Of a stretch of 64,000 bases of DNA, positions 36,435 to 44,426 are shown in pieces. Position 1 is the stretch's first letter, and each line of letters opens with the position of its first letter. Source of the stretch: Candidatus Stoquefichus sp. SB1 (GTDB lineage: Bacteria > Bacillota_I > Bacilli_A > Erysipelotrichales > Coprobacillaceae); the NCBI RefSeq assembly GCF_001244545.1, contig NZ_LN852693.1, positions 320,656-384,655 of the forward strand, in the 5' to 3' direction. The notes under the pieces were generated by a model. The model was given only the letters and a program-made list of their open reading frames with translations, ran no database searches and was not told where the DNA came from. The position numbers were made by a program, and so were the translations under genes.

Positions 36435-37709
36435 TTACATCTCCTCCATTTTCATCATTTTTCCATTAATAATATTTGCTATTATCTTGCCATAACACTG
36501 AACATTAAGAAATGGTGTATTGATAGATTTAGACTTTATATCTTTTTCTAGAATTTCAAATGATTGTTCCAAATCAAAAACACATAGATTAGCAACATCC
36601 CCTTCATCAACCGTTCCTTTTAATCTCAATACGTGAGCCGGTCCTATTGTAAGAGCATCTAAAATCGTCTCTAATGAAACAACATCTTTCTTCACTAAAT
36701 ATGTATATAACAATGGAAAAGCATGTTGAATGCCAATAATTCCAAATGGTGCATCTTGAATAGGACGATTCTTTTCTTCTCTTGCATGAGGAGCATGATC
36801 AGTCGCAATCACTTTAATTGTCTGATCATTAAGTCCCTTAATTAATGCCTGATGATCCGCTTTTGAACGAAGTGGCGGATTCATTTTATAATTAGGATGA
36901 CAATCTTTGATATTTTCTTCAGTCAAAATCAAATGATGTGGTGATGCTTCTCCAGAAGCAGGCAATCCTTCATGTTTTGCTTGTCTTAACAAGTCAACAG
37001 TTTCCTTTGTAGAAATATGACAAACATGATAGCGATTCTGATAATGACGAACAAGTTCTAAATCTCTTTCAACTTGTTTATATTCAGAAGCACTATTAAT
37101 TCCAGTTAAACCATGTTCCTTAGCATAAATCCCATCATGAATACATCCCCCATGAAGTTCGCTTTCATCCTCACAATGAGCAACAATGATTGAATCAACA
37201 TTACTCGCTAATTGCATTGCTAAATCCATCATTTCATCACTTTGAACCCCTTTTCCATCATCGGAAAAACCTAAAACAATATCTTCTTCAACAAGATGAG
37301 CCATATCTACTAATTCTTTACCTTGTAAACCTTTTGTAATCGCACTATAAGTATAAACATTCACATGACCATCTTTTTCTACTCTCTTTTCAAAATCATG
37401 AACTGTATCTAAATTATCCATGCAAGGCTGGGTATTGGCCATCGCTACAATTGTTCCATAACCACCATATAAAGCACTTAAACTTCCAGTTGCTATGGTT
37501 TCCTTATGTTCAAATCCTGGTTCTCTTAAATGAACATGCATATCAATAAAATTATGTGAAACCATTTTCCCTTTTAAATCATATGTAAGAACATCTTTTT
37601 GAATATTGTCATCAATTTTTGTAATGATTCCATTCTCAATAAGAATATCAACAATCTGGAATTTTTGATCTTTATATAAATTTGCATTTTTTAATAAATA
37701 ATTATTCAT
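36435..37709 (-). CDS. pyrC: Dihydroorotase
   Basis: Cyclises carbamoyl aspartate to dihydroorotate. The 424 residues are of the class I long type: the zinc motif DMHVHLREPGFEHKET (about 57-72), further His ligands in AHCEDES and CHISTKE, and the catalytic Asp in ATDHAPHAREEK. It overlaps pyrB by 8 nt, consistent with coupled translation. Confidence 0.96.
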   Translation of the reverse strand: MNNYLLKNANLYKDQKFQIVDILIENGIITKIDDNIQKDVLTYDLKGKMVSHNFIDMHVHLREPGFEHKETIATGSLSALYGGYGTIVAMANTQPCMDNLDTVHDFEKRVEKDGHVNVYTYSAITKGLQGKELVDMAHLVEEDIVLGFSDDGKGVQSDEMMDLAMQLASNVDSIIVAHCEDESELHGGCIHDGIYAKEHGLTGINSASEYKQVERDLELVRHYQNRYHVCHISTKETVDLLRQAKHEGLPASGEASPHHLILTEENIKDCHPNYKMNPPLRSKADHQALIKGLNDQTIKVIATDHAPHAREEKNRPIQDAPFGIIGIQHAFPLLYTYLVKKDVVSLETILDALTIGPAHVLRLKGTVDEGDVANLCVFDLEQSFEILEKDIKSKSINTPFLNVQCYGKIIANIINGKMMKMEEM

Positions 37710-38574
37710 CTTCTAATACCTTATGAATCATCGCCATTCTTACATAAACCCCATTATGCATTTGCGTAAAAATACGACTCTTCTCACTTTCTACCAATTC
37801 ATCTTTAATTTCTACATCTCTATTAAAAGGTGCTGGATGCATAATAATTGCTGTATCTTTTAAACGATTATATCGTTTTAAAGATAATCCATAAATTTCA
37901 TGATATTTTTCCTTAGAAAAATTCTCATCTCCAGCATGTCGTTCATGCTGTACACGCAATAACATCACAACATCCATATCTTCAATCACATCATCAAAAT
38001 TGACATAATTGTAACCTTCTTGTTTATATTCTAATGGTCCTGAAGTATAAACCGTCATACCCAATCTTTGCATAACTTCATAATTTGAATGAGCAACTCT
38101 TGAATGCAGAATATCTCCGACAATGACAACTTTTAGTCCTTTAAAATGACCGAACTCTTCTTTAATTGTCATTAAATCTAGTAACGATTGTGAAGGATGA
38201 TTTCCTTTCCCATCACCAGCATTTAACACTGGAACTTTTAACCCAGTTAATTGACGATAATAATCCTCATCAGTATGTCGAATCACTAACGCATCGCACC
38301 CAATACTTTCAAATAACTTACAAGTATCATAAAGTGTTTCACCTTTCTTTAAACTTGAATTACTTGCTTCAAAATTTTGAGTTCGGCAACCCAAATTACC
38401 AGCTGCCATATCAAAACTATAATGCGTTCTTGTTGATGGTTCAAAAAAAAGATTAGCTACCACCTTTTTTTGATGATAATCTATCTCTTTACCATTTTTA
38501 AATGCAATAGCTTCATCGATTAATTCCTCAATTTCATTAAGACTCAAATCACTTAAATTCACAATATTTTTCAT
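37702..38574 (-). CDS. pyrB: Aspartate carbamoyltransferase, catalytic chain
   Basis: Condenses carbamoyl phosphate and aspartate. From ATG 38574 (SD AAGGAGAC) the 290 residues contain the carbamoyl phosphate motif FFEPSTRTHYSFDMA, then SSLKKGET and HPSQSLLDLMT. A longer frame upstream would run through the attenuator and is rejected. No regulatory pyrI gene follows. First gene of the operon behind an attenuator. Confidence 0.96.
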   Translation of the reverse strand: MKNIVNLSDLSLNEIEELIDEAIAFKNGKEIDYHQKKVVANLFFEPSTRTHYSFDMAAGNLGCRTQNFEASNSSLKKGETLYDTCKLFESIGCDALVIRHTDEDYYRQLTGLKVPVLNAGDGKGNHPSQSLLDLMTIKEEFGHFKGLKVVIVGDILHSRVAHSNYEVMQRLGMTVYTSGPLEYKQEGYNYVNFDDVIEDMDVVMLLRVQHERHAGDENFSKEKYHEIYGLSLKRYNRLKDTAIIMHPAPFNRDVEIKDELVESEKSRIFTQMHNGVYVRMAMIHKVLEDE

Positions 38575-38588
38575 CTTTGTCTCCTTCC

Positions 38589-38639
38589 AAAAAAAATATA
38601 CCTGATGAGGTATATTCATTTTTATGAATAGATATACCT
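38589..38639 (-). promoter_or_regulatory. Transcription attenuator of the pyr operon
   Basis: The minus-strand leader offers two exclusive structures. An antiterminator pairs AGGTATA (38633-38639) with TATACCT (38608-38614), with an inner ATTCAT/ATGAAT stem. A terminator, ATATACCT-CATC-AGGTATAT (38596-38615), is followed by eight T. The ATATACCT segment is shared. I do not see the conserved PyrR-binding sequence, and the leader is only about 70 nt, so the sensing mechanism is open. Confidence 0.7.
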
Positions 38640-38650
38640 TTATCTTTAAT

Positions 38651-38679
38651 ATCATATCAAATGTATAATATTTTGACAA
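38651..38679 (-). promoter_or_regulatory. Promoter of pyrB-C-K-D
   Basis: TTGTCA -35, 17-nt spacer, TATGAT -10 on the minus strand, directly after the coaD stop codon. Confidence 0.7.
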
Positions 38680-38685
38680 TTTATT

Positions 38686-39162
38686 CTATTCATTTATTTT
38701 TGTTTTTAATGCTTTTTCTACGACATCTGGTACTAATCCTTCAACACTGTGATGATGAGAAGCAATTTCTTTTACAGATGAAGAAGAAATATAGGAATGA
38801 TTAGGTCTTGTCATTAAAAAGACCATATCAACACTATCATCTAAATATTGATTTGAAAATGCCAATTGCAATTCATATTCAAAATCCATCGTTGCACGTA
38901 AACCACGCACCAATATAGATGCGCCTAATTCTTTTGCGTATTCAACAGCCAATGCACTGCTATAATCTACTGTTACATTATCAAACTTCTCTGTAACCGC
39001 CTTTAACAAAGACAATCTTTCTTGTAAATCAAACATTGTTTGTTTAGCTGGATTGTCAAAAATTGTTACATAAAGATGTTCATACATACGACTTGCTCTT
39101 TCAATAATATCTAAATGTCCATTTGTAACTGGATCAAATGTTCCTGCATAAACTGCTTTCAT
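38686..39162 (-). CDS. coaD: Phosphopantetheine adenylyltransferase
   Basis: Penultimate step of coenzyme A synthesis. The 158 residues show the nucleotidyltransferase motif GTFDPVTNGHLDII (7-20), RGLRATMDFEYELQ and the ISSSSVKEIA block. It follows rsmD by 4 nt, the ylb-cluster order of Firmicutes. Confidence 0.97.
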   Translation of the reverse strand: MKAVYAGTFDPVTNGHLDIIERASRMYEHLYVTIFDNPAKQTMFDLQERLSLLKAVTEKFDNVTVDYSSALAVEYAKELGASILVRGLRATMDFEYELQLAFSNQYLDDSVDMVFLMTRPNHSYISSSSVKEIASHHHSVEGLVPDVVEKALKTKINE

Positions 39163-39166
39163 TTTT

Positions 39167-39718
39167 TTACTCCTTATATTCTAAAATCCATAGTGTAGTT
39201 ATACCATAAGACTGCTGCTTTTTTAATATGAATGGTTCACAAACATTGAAAATCTCCTCTTTTAAATCTTCAATAATAATCAGACACCCATCCGATAACA
39301 TATCATGTTCAGCCATGAAAGAAATAATTTTTTCATTGATTTTCATTCCATAAGGTGGATCCAAAAAAACCAAATCAAAGTGAATCTTTTCATCAGCAAA
39401 TAATGCTAAAGCTTTTTGATAATCCATTTTATAAACATGTGTTATATCATCAATATTAAGACTTTGAATATTTTCTTTAATTGTTGCATAAGCTTTATAT
39501 TGCTTATCAACACAATAAAGTTCATCCATTCCTCGACTTATCGCTTCAATTCCTAAACCACCACTGCCACTAAATAAATCTAAGCATATACCTCCACTAA
39601 AATAAGGACCAATCATATTAAACAAATTTTCCTTATTCTTATCAGTTGTTGGTCTTGTTAAATGTGAATTCACAGTTTTCAACTGACGTCGCTTATATTT
39701 TCCTGCAATAACTCTCAT
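39167..39718 (-). CDS. rsmD: 16S rRNA (guanine-N2)-methyltransferase RsmD
   Basis: Methylates G966 (E. coli numbering) of 16S rRNA. The 183 residues have MRVIAGKYKRRQL, RPTTDKNKENLFN, the SAM motif LDLFSGSGGLGIEA and the catalytic DPPYG near 120. Coupled to coaD downstream and ylbF upstream (8-nt gap). Confidence 0.95.
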   Translation of the reverse strand: MRVIAGKYKRRQLKTVNSHLTRPTTDKNKENLFNMIGPYFSGGICLDLFSGSGGLGIEAISRGMDELYCVDKQYKAYATIKENIQSLNIDDITHVYKMDYQKALALFADEKIHFDLVFLDPPYGMKINEKIISFMAEHDMLSDGCLIIIEDLKEEIFNVCEPFILKKQQSYGITTLWILEYKE

Positions 39719-39726
39719 GTTTTACC

Positions 39727-40074
39727 TCATAATACAAATCTTTCTAAAGAAATATCATCACTAATATCAGCAAATACAATTTTTGTTACTGATTCTAACA
39801 ATTCATTTAATGCATAGTATTTTTGATAATAATTCATAATCTGAGGATGATTTGATATTTCTTTATTTATTGCTTTTAAATTTTCTTTAAGTGATACCAA
39901 GTCATCTGAATTTTGATATGCTTTTAGTCGCATATAATCTTCTTGAGCAATTTGGTGTCTTGATAGTAAAGCTAAAGTTTTTTCATCATGCAATAACTGA
40001 TCTGCTTTACAAAATTCTTTAAAAATCTCATCTTCTGTTATTGCTTTAATCAAATCATCTATTTCTTTATACAT
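39727..40074 (-). CDS. ylbF: YlbF/RicF-family protein
   Basis: A 115-residue helical protein of the YlbF/YmcA family; in B. subtilis RicF works with RicA and RicT to promote RNase Y-dependent mRNA maturation and development. The N-terminal half AITEDEIFKEFCKADQLL and the helical spacing match the family. I see no Cys motif for the iron-sulfur cluster in the C-terminal region. Position beside rsmD-coaD supports the name. Confidence 0.78.
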   Translation of the reverse strand: MYKEIDDLIKAITEDEIFKEFCKADQLLHDEKTLALLSRHQIAQEDYMRLKAYQNSDDLVSLKENLKAINKEISNHPQIMNYYQKYYALNELLESVTKIVFADISDDISLERFVL

Positions 40075-40082
40075 ATTGTCTC

Positions 40083-40268
40083 CTATAATAACATTTCTAA
40101 CATCTGTAACATTGTTCCTACTTTTTCAATCCGATCAGCCAATGTTAACTTATTTTCAATACGATACTGTTCTAACATCGTTGGGAATTCTTGTGGATAG
40201 CGTGAAAGAATTAAATACCATTTAGGATGTAACCTTAAATACATCCTAATTTCATCATTAATCATCAT
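40083..40268 (-). CDS. ylbE: YlbE-like protein
   Basis: Small 61-residue protein, start taken at ATG 40268 (overlapping the ylbD stop); a longer reading begins inside ylbD. The block YLRLHPKWYLILSRYPQEF resembles the YlbE family core, and a helical C-terminus ends MLQMLEMLL. Function unknown; it lies between ylbD and ylbF as in Bacillus. Confidence 0.7.
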   Translation of the reverse strand: MMINDEIRMYLRLHPKWYLILSRYPQEFPTMLEQYRIENKLTLADRIEKVGTMLQMLEMLL

Positions 40269-40566
40269 ACCATTGCTTTGCTTGTGACTTTGGTTCATCT
40301 TTCACAACAAATCCACTGACTAAATCCAATACTTTTTGAATTCCTTCAAAACTCTTTGCTAATGCATCTAAATCAACATTTTTAATAATATCTAATAAAC
40401 CAGTTAAATCGACTTGTGATTTTTTATATGGTTCCCACATTTTATCATCAGCACCATATAAAACATAAAACTCATACAATTGCTGCCATGTATATCGTCC
40501 TTTTACAACTTCATCCTTAATTGAAGGAATTGTTCTTACAAATGCTTTAAAATCATCTATTTCCAT
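40258..40566 (-). CDS. ylbD: YlbD-like spore coat protein
   Basis: A 102-residue protein resembling the YlbD coat family: DDFKAFVRTIPSIKDEVVKG then TWQQLYEFYVLYGADDKMW, matching the Bacillus TWQ...WYLLGEDDKRW pattern. A sigmaK/sigmaE-like promoter overlaps the end of ftsW just ahead of it. It likely contributes to the coat; the downstream ylbE, ricF, rsmD and coaD may be partly co-transcribed. Confidence 0.72.
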   Translation of the reverse strand: MEIDDFKAFVRTIPSIKDEVVKGRYTWQQLYEFYVLYGADDKMWEPYKKSQVDLTGLLDIIKNVDLDALAKSFEGIQKVLDLVSGFVVKDEPKSQAKQWYDD

Positions 40567-40580
40567 ATTCTCACCTATAT

Positions 40581-40607
40581 TAGAATATGCATAATCACTC
40601 CATTTGT
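40581..40607 (-). promoter_or_regulatory. SigmaK- or sigmaE-like promoter before ylbD
   Basis: Minus strand CATATTCTA matches the sigmaK -10 CATANNNTA, and AC lies 16 nt upstream as in sigmaK -35 elements. The -10 could also serve sigmaE. It overlaps the ftsW 3' end and lies 14 nt before the ylbD ATG. Confidence 0.45.
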
Positions 40608-41809
40608 TCTTTTAAAATATCTCGATTATATTTAGCAATAATAGATTGTGCAATCCCTAAGCCTATCATTCCTGCCCATGTTGATGAACCACCAGATGAT
40701 ATCAATAATAATGGAACACCAGTCATTGGAATAAGCCCAGAAACACCGCCTACATTAACAAATAAATGGGTAAAGAAATACAATCCCACACCATATAAGA
40801 TAATTTTACTCTTGGTATCTTTAACCTTCATTCCATAATTAAACATCTTAAATATAATAATACAATAAGGTATCAAAAACAATAAAAAACCAACAAGTCC
40901 TAATTCTTCATAGATAATCGCAACAATAAAGTCATTATGTGATTCAGGAATGAATCCATATTTTTGTTGTGAAGCACCAAAACCTTTACCAATTAAACCA
41001 CCATTTGAAAAAGCAACCAAAGCATTTGTTAATTGCCAGCCATCTCCTTCAATATCTGCTAAAGGATTTAACCATGTACTGATTCTTCCCAACTGGTGAG
41101 GCTTCAATATAAAAGTTGCACCAAAAATCACCACTATAATACCTATCACCAAAACAATTAATGATAGTTTTTTATATTTTGAATAATATGTTTTTGGAGT
41201 CACAAAGAACAACATCATACAGATAAAACCAAGAATCAATGCGCTCCCTAAATCTTTTTGTATAAAACCAATTAATATAAATGCAAATAAAATAGCTAAA
41301 ATTGGACGTGCCACACAATACCATAATTTTCTTTTTTGTAATTCTTCCTTTTTTTGTCTAGAAATATTTTTAGGAATCTGACAAAACTCTTCAATTTCAC
41401 CAAAATGAAAAGATAAATAGAGAATCATGATAATTTTCATAAATTCAGCTGGCTGAATGGTAAACGATCCAAAACGAATCCACGCATGTGAACCATTGAC
41501 ATCATCAAACATCAAACAACTTACCAAAAGTATAATTCCTATAAAATACCATACCCATGTTGTTGTTGAATTCACCCAACTTTTTTTAAAACAACGTGTT
41601 AAAAAAATCATAAAGCCAAAACCACTAATAACAAATATGCCCTGTTTAATCATATTCATTGTTGCATATGTAGGTCCATATTTAACCGTTTGTCCAATAG
41701 AAGCACTACCTATCATAACAATTCCATAAATAGTCAAAATAACAGCACATGCATAGATTGTTTTATCAACACCACGACTTTTAAAAATTCTTTTGATAAG
41801 ACTAATCAT
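40595..41809 (-). CDS. ftsW: FtsW/RodA/SpoVE (SEDS) glycosyltransferase
   Basis: Lipid II polymerase with ten membrane helices, 404 residues. SEDS features: SASIGQ in the first loop, the GGLIGKGFGASQQKYGFIPESHNDFI region with the conserved Glu and Asp, and the C-terminal PMTGVPLLLISSGGSS signature. The ylb-cluster location and C-terminus favour FtsW over RodA, but SpoVE is possible. It overlaps the UPF0223 gene by 4 nt. Confidence 0.9.
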   Translation of the reverse strand: MISLIKRIFKSRGVDKTIYACAVILTIYGIVMIGSASIGQTVKYGPTYATMNMIKQGIFVISGFGFMIFLTRCFKKSWVNSTTTWVWYFIGIILLVSCLMFDDVNGSHAWIRFGSFTIQPAEFMKIIMILYLSFHFGEIEEFCQIPKNISRQKKEELQKRKLWYCVARPILAILFAFILIGFIQKDLGSALILGFICMMLFFVTPKTYYSKYKKLSLIVLVIGIIVVIFGATFILKPHQLGRISTWLNPLADIEGDGWQLTNALVAFSNGGLIGKGFGASQQKYGFIPESHNDFIVAIIYEELGLVGFLLFLIPYCIIIFKMFNYGMKVKDTKSKIILYGVGLYFFTHLFVNVGGVSGLIPMTGVPLLLISSGGSSTWAGMIGLGIAQSIIAKYNRDILKEQME

Positions 41810-42066
41810 CGCATGTCAATCCAATCATTGTCTTTTGATTTTTGAAAAACTTTATATATAGAATAATGTGAGACTTTCTCAAAAGCAGCATCGATTTGCT
41901 TTTGTTCACTTTTAGAATCAACAATATATGTAAATTGACGATAACAATTCATAAACTCTTCTTTTGATATGCCTTCTTCATAAGCCTTTTCTACTGCATT
42001 ATATAAAGCCATCACATCAATAATCTCTTGTGTACTCCAATAAGGATCTAATGGATAATCATACAT
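41806..42066 (-). CDS. UPF0223 family protein (YktA-like)
   Basis: An 86-residue protein; start at ATG 42066 with an AAGGAAGTGA SD (a GTG three codons earlier lies in the SD). Family features: YDYPLDPYWSTQEIIDVM, FYNAVEKAYEEGIS-like helix, and SKSEQKQIDAAFEKVSHYS. Function unknown. It precedes ftsW in the same unit. Confidence 0.85.
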   Translation of the reverse strand: MYDYPLDPYWSTQEIIDVMALYNAVEKAYEEGISKEEFMNCYRQFTYIVDSKSEQKQIDAAFEKVSHYSIYKVFQKSKDNDWIDMR

Positions 42067-42189
42067 TTCTATCACTTCCTTTGTCTTTCCTATTATACAT
42101 GATATTACATAAAAATAAAATAAGAATTGGGTAGAAACACTAGCAATTTTGTAAAACAGGAATATGTTAAATTGAAAGGAGGGAATTCA

Positions 42190-42402
42190 ATGAACTCTTG
42201 TTATAATTATGGTGGCTGTGGATGTAACAGCTATATGCCAACATTTGCCTGCAACCCATTTGGTTGTGGTGGATGTCAATCTTACCCAACAATGAATTAT
42301 GGTTGTGGTGGATTTGGTGGCGGAAGTGGATGTACTTGGTTCGCTATCGTATTAGTTGTCTTCTTATTGCTTATCATCTGTGGATGTACAAAAATGTGCT
42401 AA
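42190..42402 (+). CDS. Cys/Gly-rich small membrane protein, YjcZ-like
   Basis: A 70-residue peptide from ATG 42190 (SD GGAGGG). The N-terminal two thirds are Gly, Cys, Tyr and Asn rich; the C-terminal GGFGGGSGCTWFAIVLVVFL stretch resembles the YjcZ sporulation peptides, which end in a Gly-rich run and one membrane helix. Eleven Cys in 70 residues is distinctive and suggests cross-linking or metal binding at the spore surface (inference). Own terminator downstream. Confidence 0.65.
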   Translation: MNSCYNYGGCGCNSYMPTFACNPFGCGGCQSYPTMNYGCGGFGGGSGCTWFAIVLVVFLLLIICGCTKMC

Positions 42403-42412
42403 ACAAAATAAA

Positions 42413-42440
42413 AAATATGCTAGATTTCTAGCATATTTTT
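42413..42440 (+). terminator. Terminator after the Cys/Gly-rich peptide gene
   Basis: AAATATGCTAG...CTAGCATATTT long stem followed by TT on the plus strand. Confidence 0.85.
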
Positions 42441-42480
42441 TATTTTTATGATAATATAATCCATGCGAGGTGAAATGACA

Positions 42481-43050
42481 ATGTTACTAATGAAAGATAT
42501 AATTGATGATCATCATCCCCTTATTCGAGAAATTTCAAAACCAGTAGAAATGCCTTTAAGTCAAGAGGATGAACAATTATTGCGTGATATGCATGAATTC
42601 CTAGTGAATTCTCAAGATGAAGAAATGTCTGAAAAGTATCAGATAAGACCTGCTGTTGGAATAGCCGCTGTTCAGGTAGGTGTCTTAAAAAGGATGTGTG
42701 CTATTCATGTTCTTACATATGATGATGAAGGAAATATTAAAAAAACTGATGACTATGGTTTGGTAAATCCAAAAATTGTTGCTTATACGGAAAAAAAATC
42801 ATATCTTAAAGATGGTGAAGGTTGTTTAAGTGTCAATGATGATGTTGACGGTTATGTTCCCCGTTATGCAAAAGTGACAGTTAAAGGATATGATATTTTT
42901 CAAAAACAGGATATAACAATTGTTGCAAGAGGTTTTTTATCTATCTGTTTACAACATGAGTTAGATCATTTTGATGGAAAATTATTTTACGATCATATTG
43001 ATAAAGAACATCCAAAAGCACCTATTCCAAATGCTATGGTTGTTGAATAA
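42481..43050 (+). CDS. def: Peptide deformylase
   Basis: Removes the N-formyl group from nascent proteins. The 189 residues from ATG 42481 (SD GAGGTGA, 7 nt) have the three motifs GIAAVQVG (canonical GIAAPQVG, with Val replacing Pro), EGCLSV and HELDHFDG. The length and insertions fit the Gram-positive type II class. Convergent with metY over a shared terminator. Confidence 0.95.
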   Translation: MLLMKDIIDDHHPLIREISKPVEMPLSQEDEQLLRDMHEFLVNSQDEEMSEKYQIRPAVGIAAVQVGVLKRMCAIHVLTYDDEGNIKKTDDYGLVNPKIVAYTEKKSYLKDGEGCLSVNDDVDGYVPRYAKVTVKGYDIFQKQDITIVARGFLSICLQHELDHFDGKLFYDHIDKEHPKAPIPNAMVVE

Positions 43051-43078
43051 AAAAACTATTCTTTGTGAATAGTTTTTT
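43050..43078. terminator. Bidirectional terminator between def and metY
   Basis: AAAAACTATTC-TTTGT-GAATAGTTTTT: A tract and T tract flank an inverted repeat between convergent genes. Confidence 0.85.
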
Positions 43079-44352
43079 TATATTTTATCAAATGCCTGCT
43101 GTAAATCAGCTATTAAATCCTCAGAATTTTCTAATCCTACAGAAATACGAATTGTTCCCTGTTCAACTCCACCAGCCAAACGTTCTTCTTCACTCATTTG
43201 GGCATGAGTTGTTGAAGCTGGATGTGTCAATAAACTTCTTGAATCAGCAAAATTTGTAACATGTGTAAAAAGTTCAATATGATTAATAACGCTCTTCCCA
43301 GCATCTAATCCACCTTTTACTCCAAATGTAAACAATCCACCAAAACCACGAGGGAAATATTTTTGACATAATTCATAAGATTCATGTTTTGGTAATTCAG
43401 CATAACTTACCCATTCAACAGCATCATTCTGATTTAAGAATTCAGCAATTTTTCTTGAATTCTCAACATGTTTATCCATACGTAAAGATAAAGTCTCTAA
43501 ACCTAATAAAGTCATATAAGCATTAAATGGTGTCATACATCCACCTAAATCACGCAATGTCTTGGCAATTGCTTTGGTACAAAAAGCAGCTTCATTTAAA
43601 TCAGCATAAACAATATCGTGATAAGCTTTATCCGGATTTGTAAACAATGGATATCTAGGATTATGCCAATCAAATCGACCACTATCAACAATAATTCCAC
43701 CCATGACATTACCATGTCCTGCAATATATTTTGTTGTTGAATAAACAACCAGATCTGCCCCATGTTCAATTGGTTTAAATAAATATGGTGTTGGTGTTGT
43801 ATTGTCTACGACAAATAAAAGTTGATGTTTTTGACAAATAGCACTAATTGCATCAAAATCAAGCATATCTCCATTAGGATTGCCAACAGATTCAACAAAA
43901 ATAAGCTTTGTTTTTTCATTAATGAGTGATTCCATTGTTTCTAAATCTCTTGGATTTACAAAATGAGATACAAACCCCATTCCTCTCATTGTTCCAGATA
44001 AAGAACCAATCGTTCCACCATATAAATTATTCGCTGCAATAATTTCATCACCAGTTTCACAAACTGTCATAATCAAACCCATAATAGCAGCTGTTCCTGA
44101 GGCAAATGCAACTGCCCCAACACCACCATCTAAAGCTGCCATACGTTGTTGTAAAACATCAACAGTTGGATTAGATAAACGTGAGTAGAAATAGCCACCT
44201 TCTTCTAAAGCAAAAATATTCTTTGCCTGATCAGCATCATCAAATGTAAATGCATTAGATAGATATAAAGGTACACCTGTTGCTTTTGTAACTGGATCAG
44301 GTTTTTGACCAGCATGAATTTGTAATGTTTCAAATTTATAATTCTTATTCAT
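43078..44352 (-). CDS. metY: O-acetylhomoserine aminocarboxypropyltransferase (sulfhydrylase)
   Basis: PLP enzyme making homocysteine or methionine from O-acetylhomoserine and sulfide or methanethiol. The 424 residues match the Cys/Met metabolism family of the long MetY type: LHAGQ-like IHAGQKPDP, YSRLSNPT, FASGTAAI, and PLP-Lys in YSTTKYIAGHGN (about 208). Monocistronic. I looked for a SAM riboswitch or T-box in the short upstream gap and saw none. Confidence 0.93.
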   Translation of the reverse strand: MNKNYKFETLQIHAGQKPDPVTKATGVPLYLSNAFTFDDADQAKNIFALEEGGYFYSRLSNPTVDVLQQRMAALDGGVGAVAFASGTAAIMGLIMTVCETGDEIIAANNLYGGTIGSLSGTMRGMGFVSHFVNPRDLETMESLINEKTKLIFVESVGNPNGDMLDFDAISAICQKHQLLFVVDNTTPTPYLFKPIEHGADLVVYSTTKYIAGHGNVMGGIIVDSGRFDWHNPRYPLFTNPDKAYHDIVYADLNEAAFCTKAIAKTLRDLGGCMTPFNAYMTLLGLETLSLRMDKHVENSRKIAEFLNQNDAVEWVSYAELPKHESYELCQKYFPRGFGGLFTFGVKGGLDAGKSVINHIELFTHVTNFADSRSLLTHPASTTHAQMSEEERLAGGVEQGTIRISVGLENSEDLIADLQQAFDKI

Positions 44353-44400
44353 TATTTTCTATTCCCCCTTAATGAAAGTATTGTATCATATTGATATATT

Positions 44401-44426
44401 AAAAAAAAGAGCATTCGCTCTTTTTT
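44401..44426 (-). terminator. Terminator after amt
   Basis: AAAAAGAGC-GAAT-GCTCTTTTT stem with T run on the minus strand. Confidence 0.85.

Noticed and set aside
38575-38679. Upstream in-frame extension of pyrB
   Set aside because: It would cross the attenuator and promoter; the internal ATG has a strong SD.
44353-44400. Possible SAM riboswitch or T-box ahead of metY
   Set aside because: Fewer than 50 nt lie before the next terminator and no motif is present.
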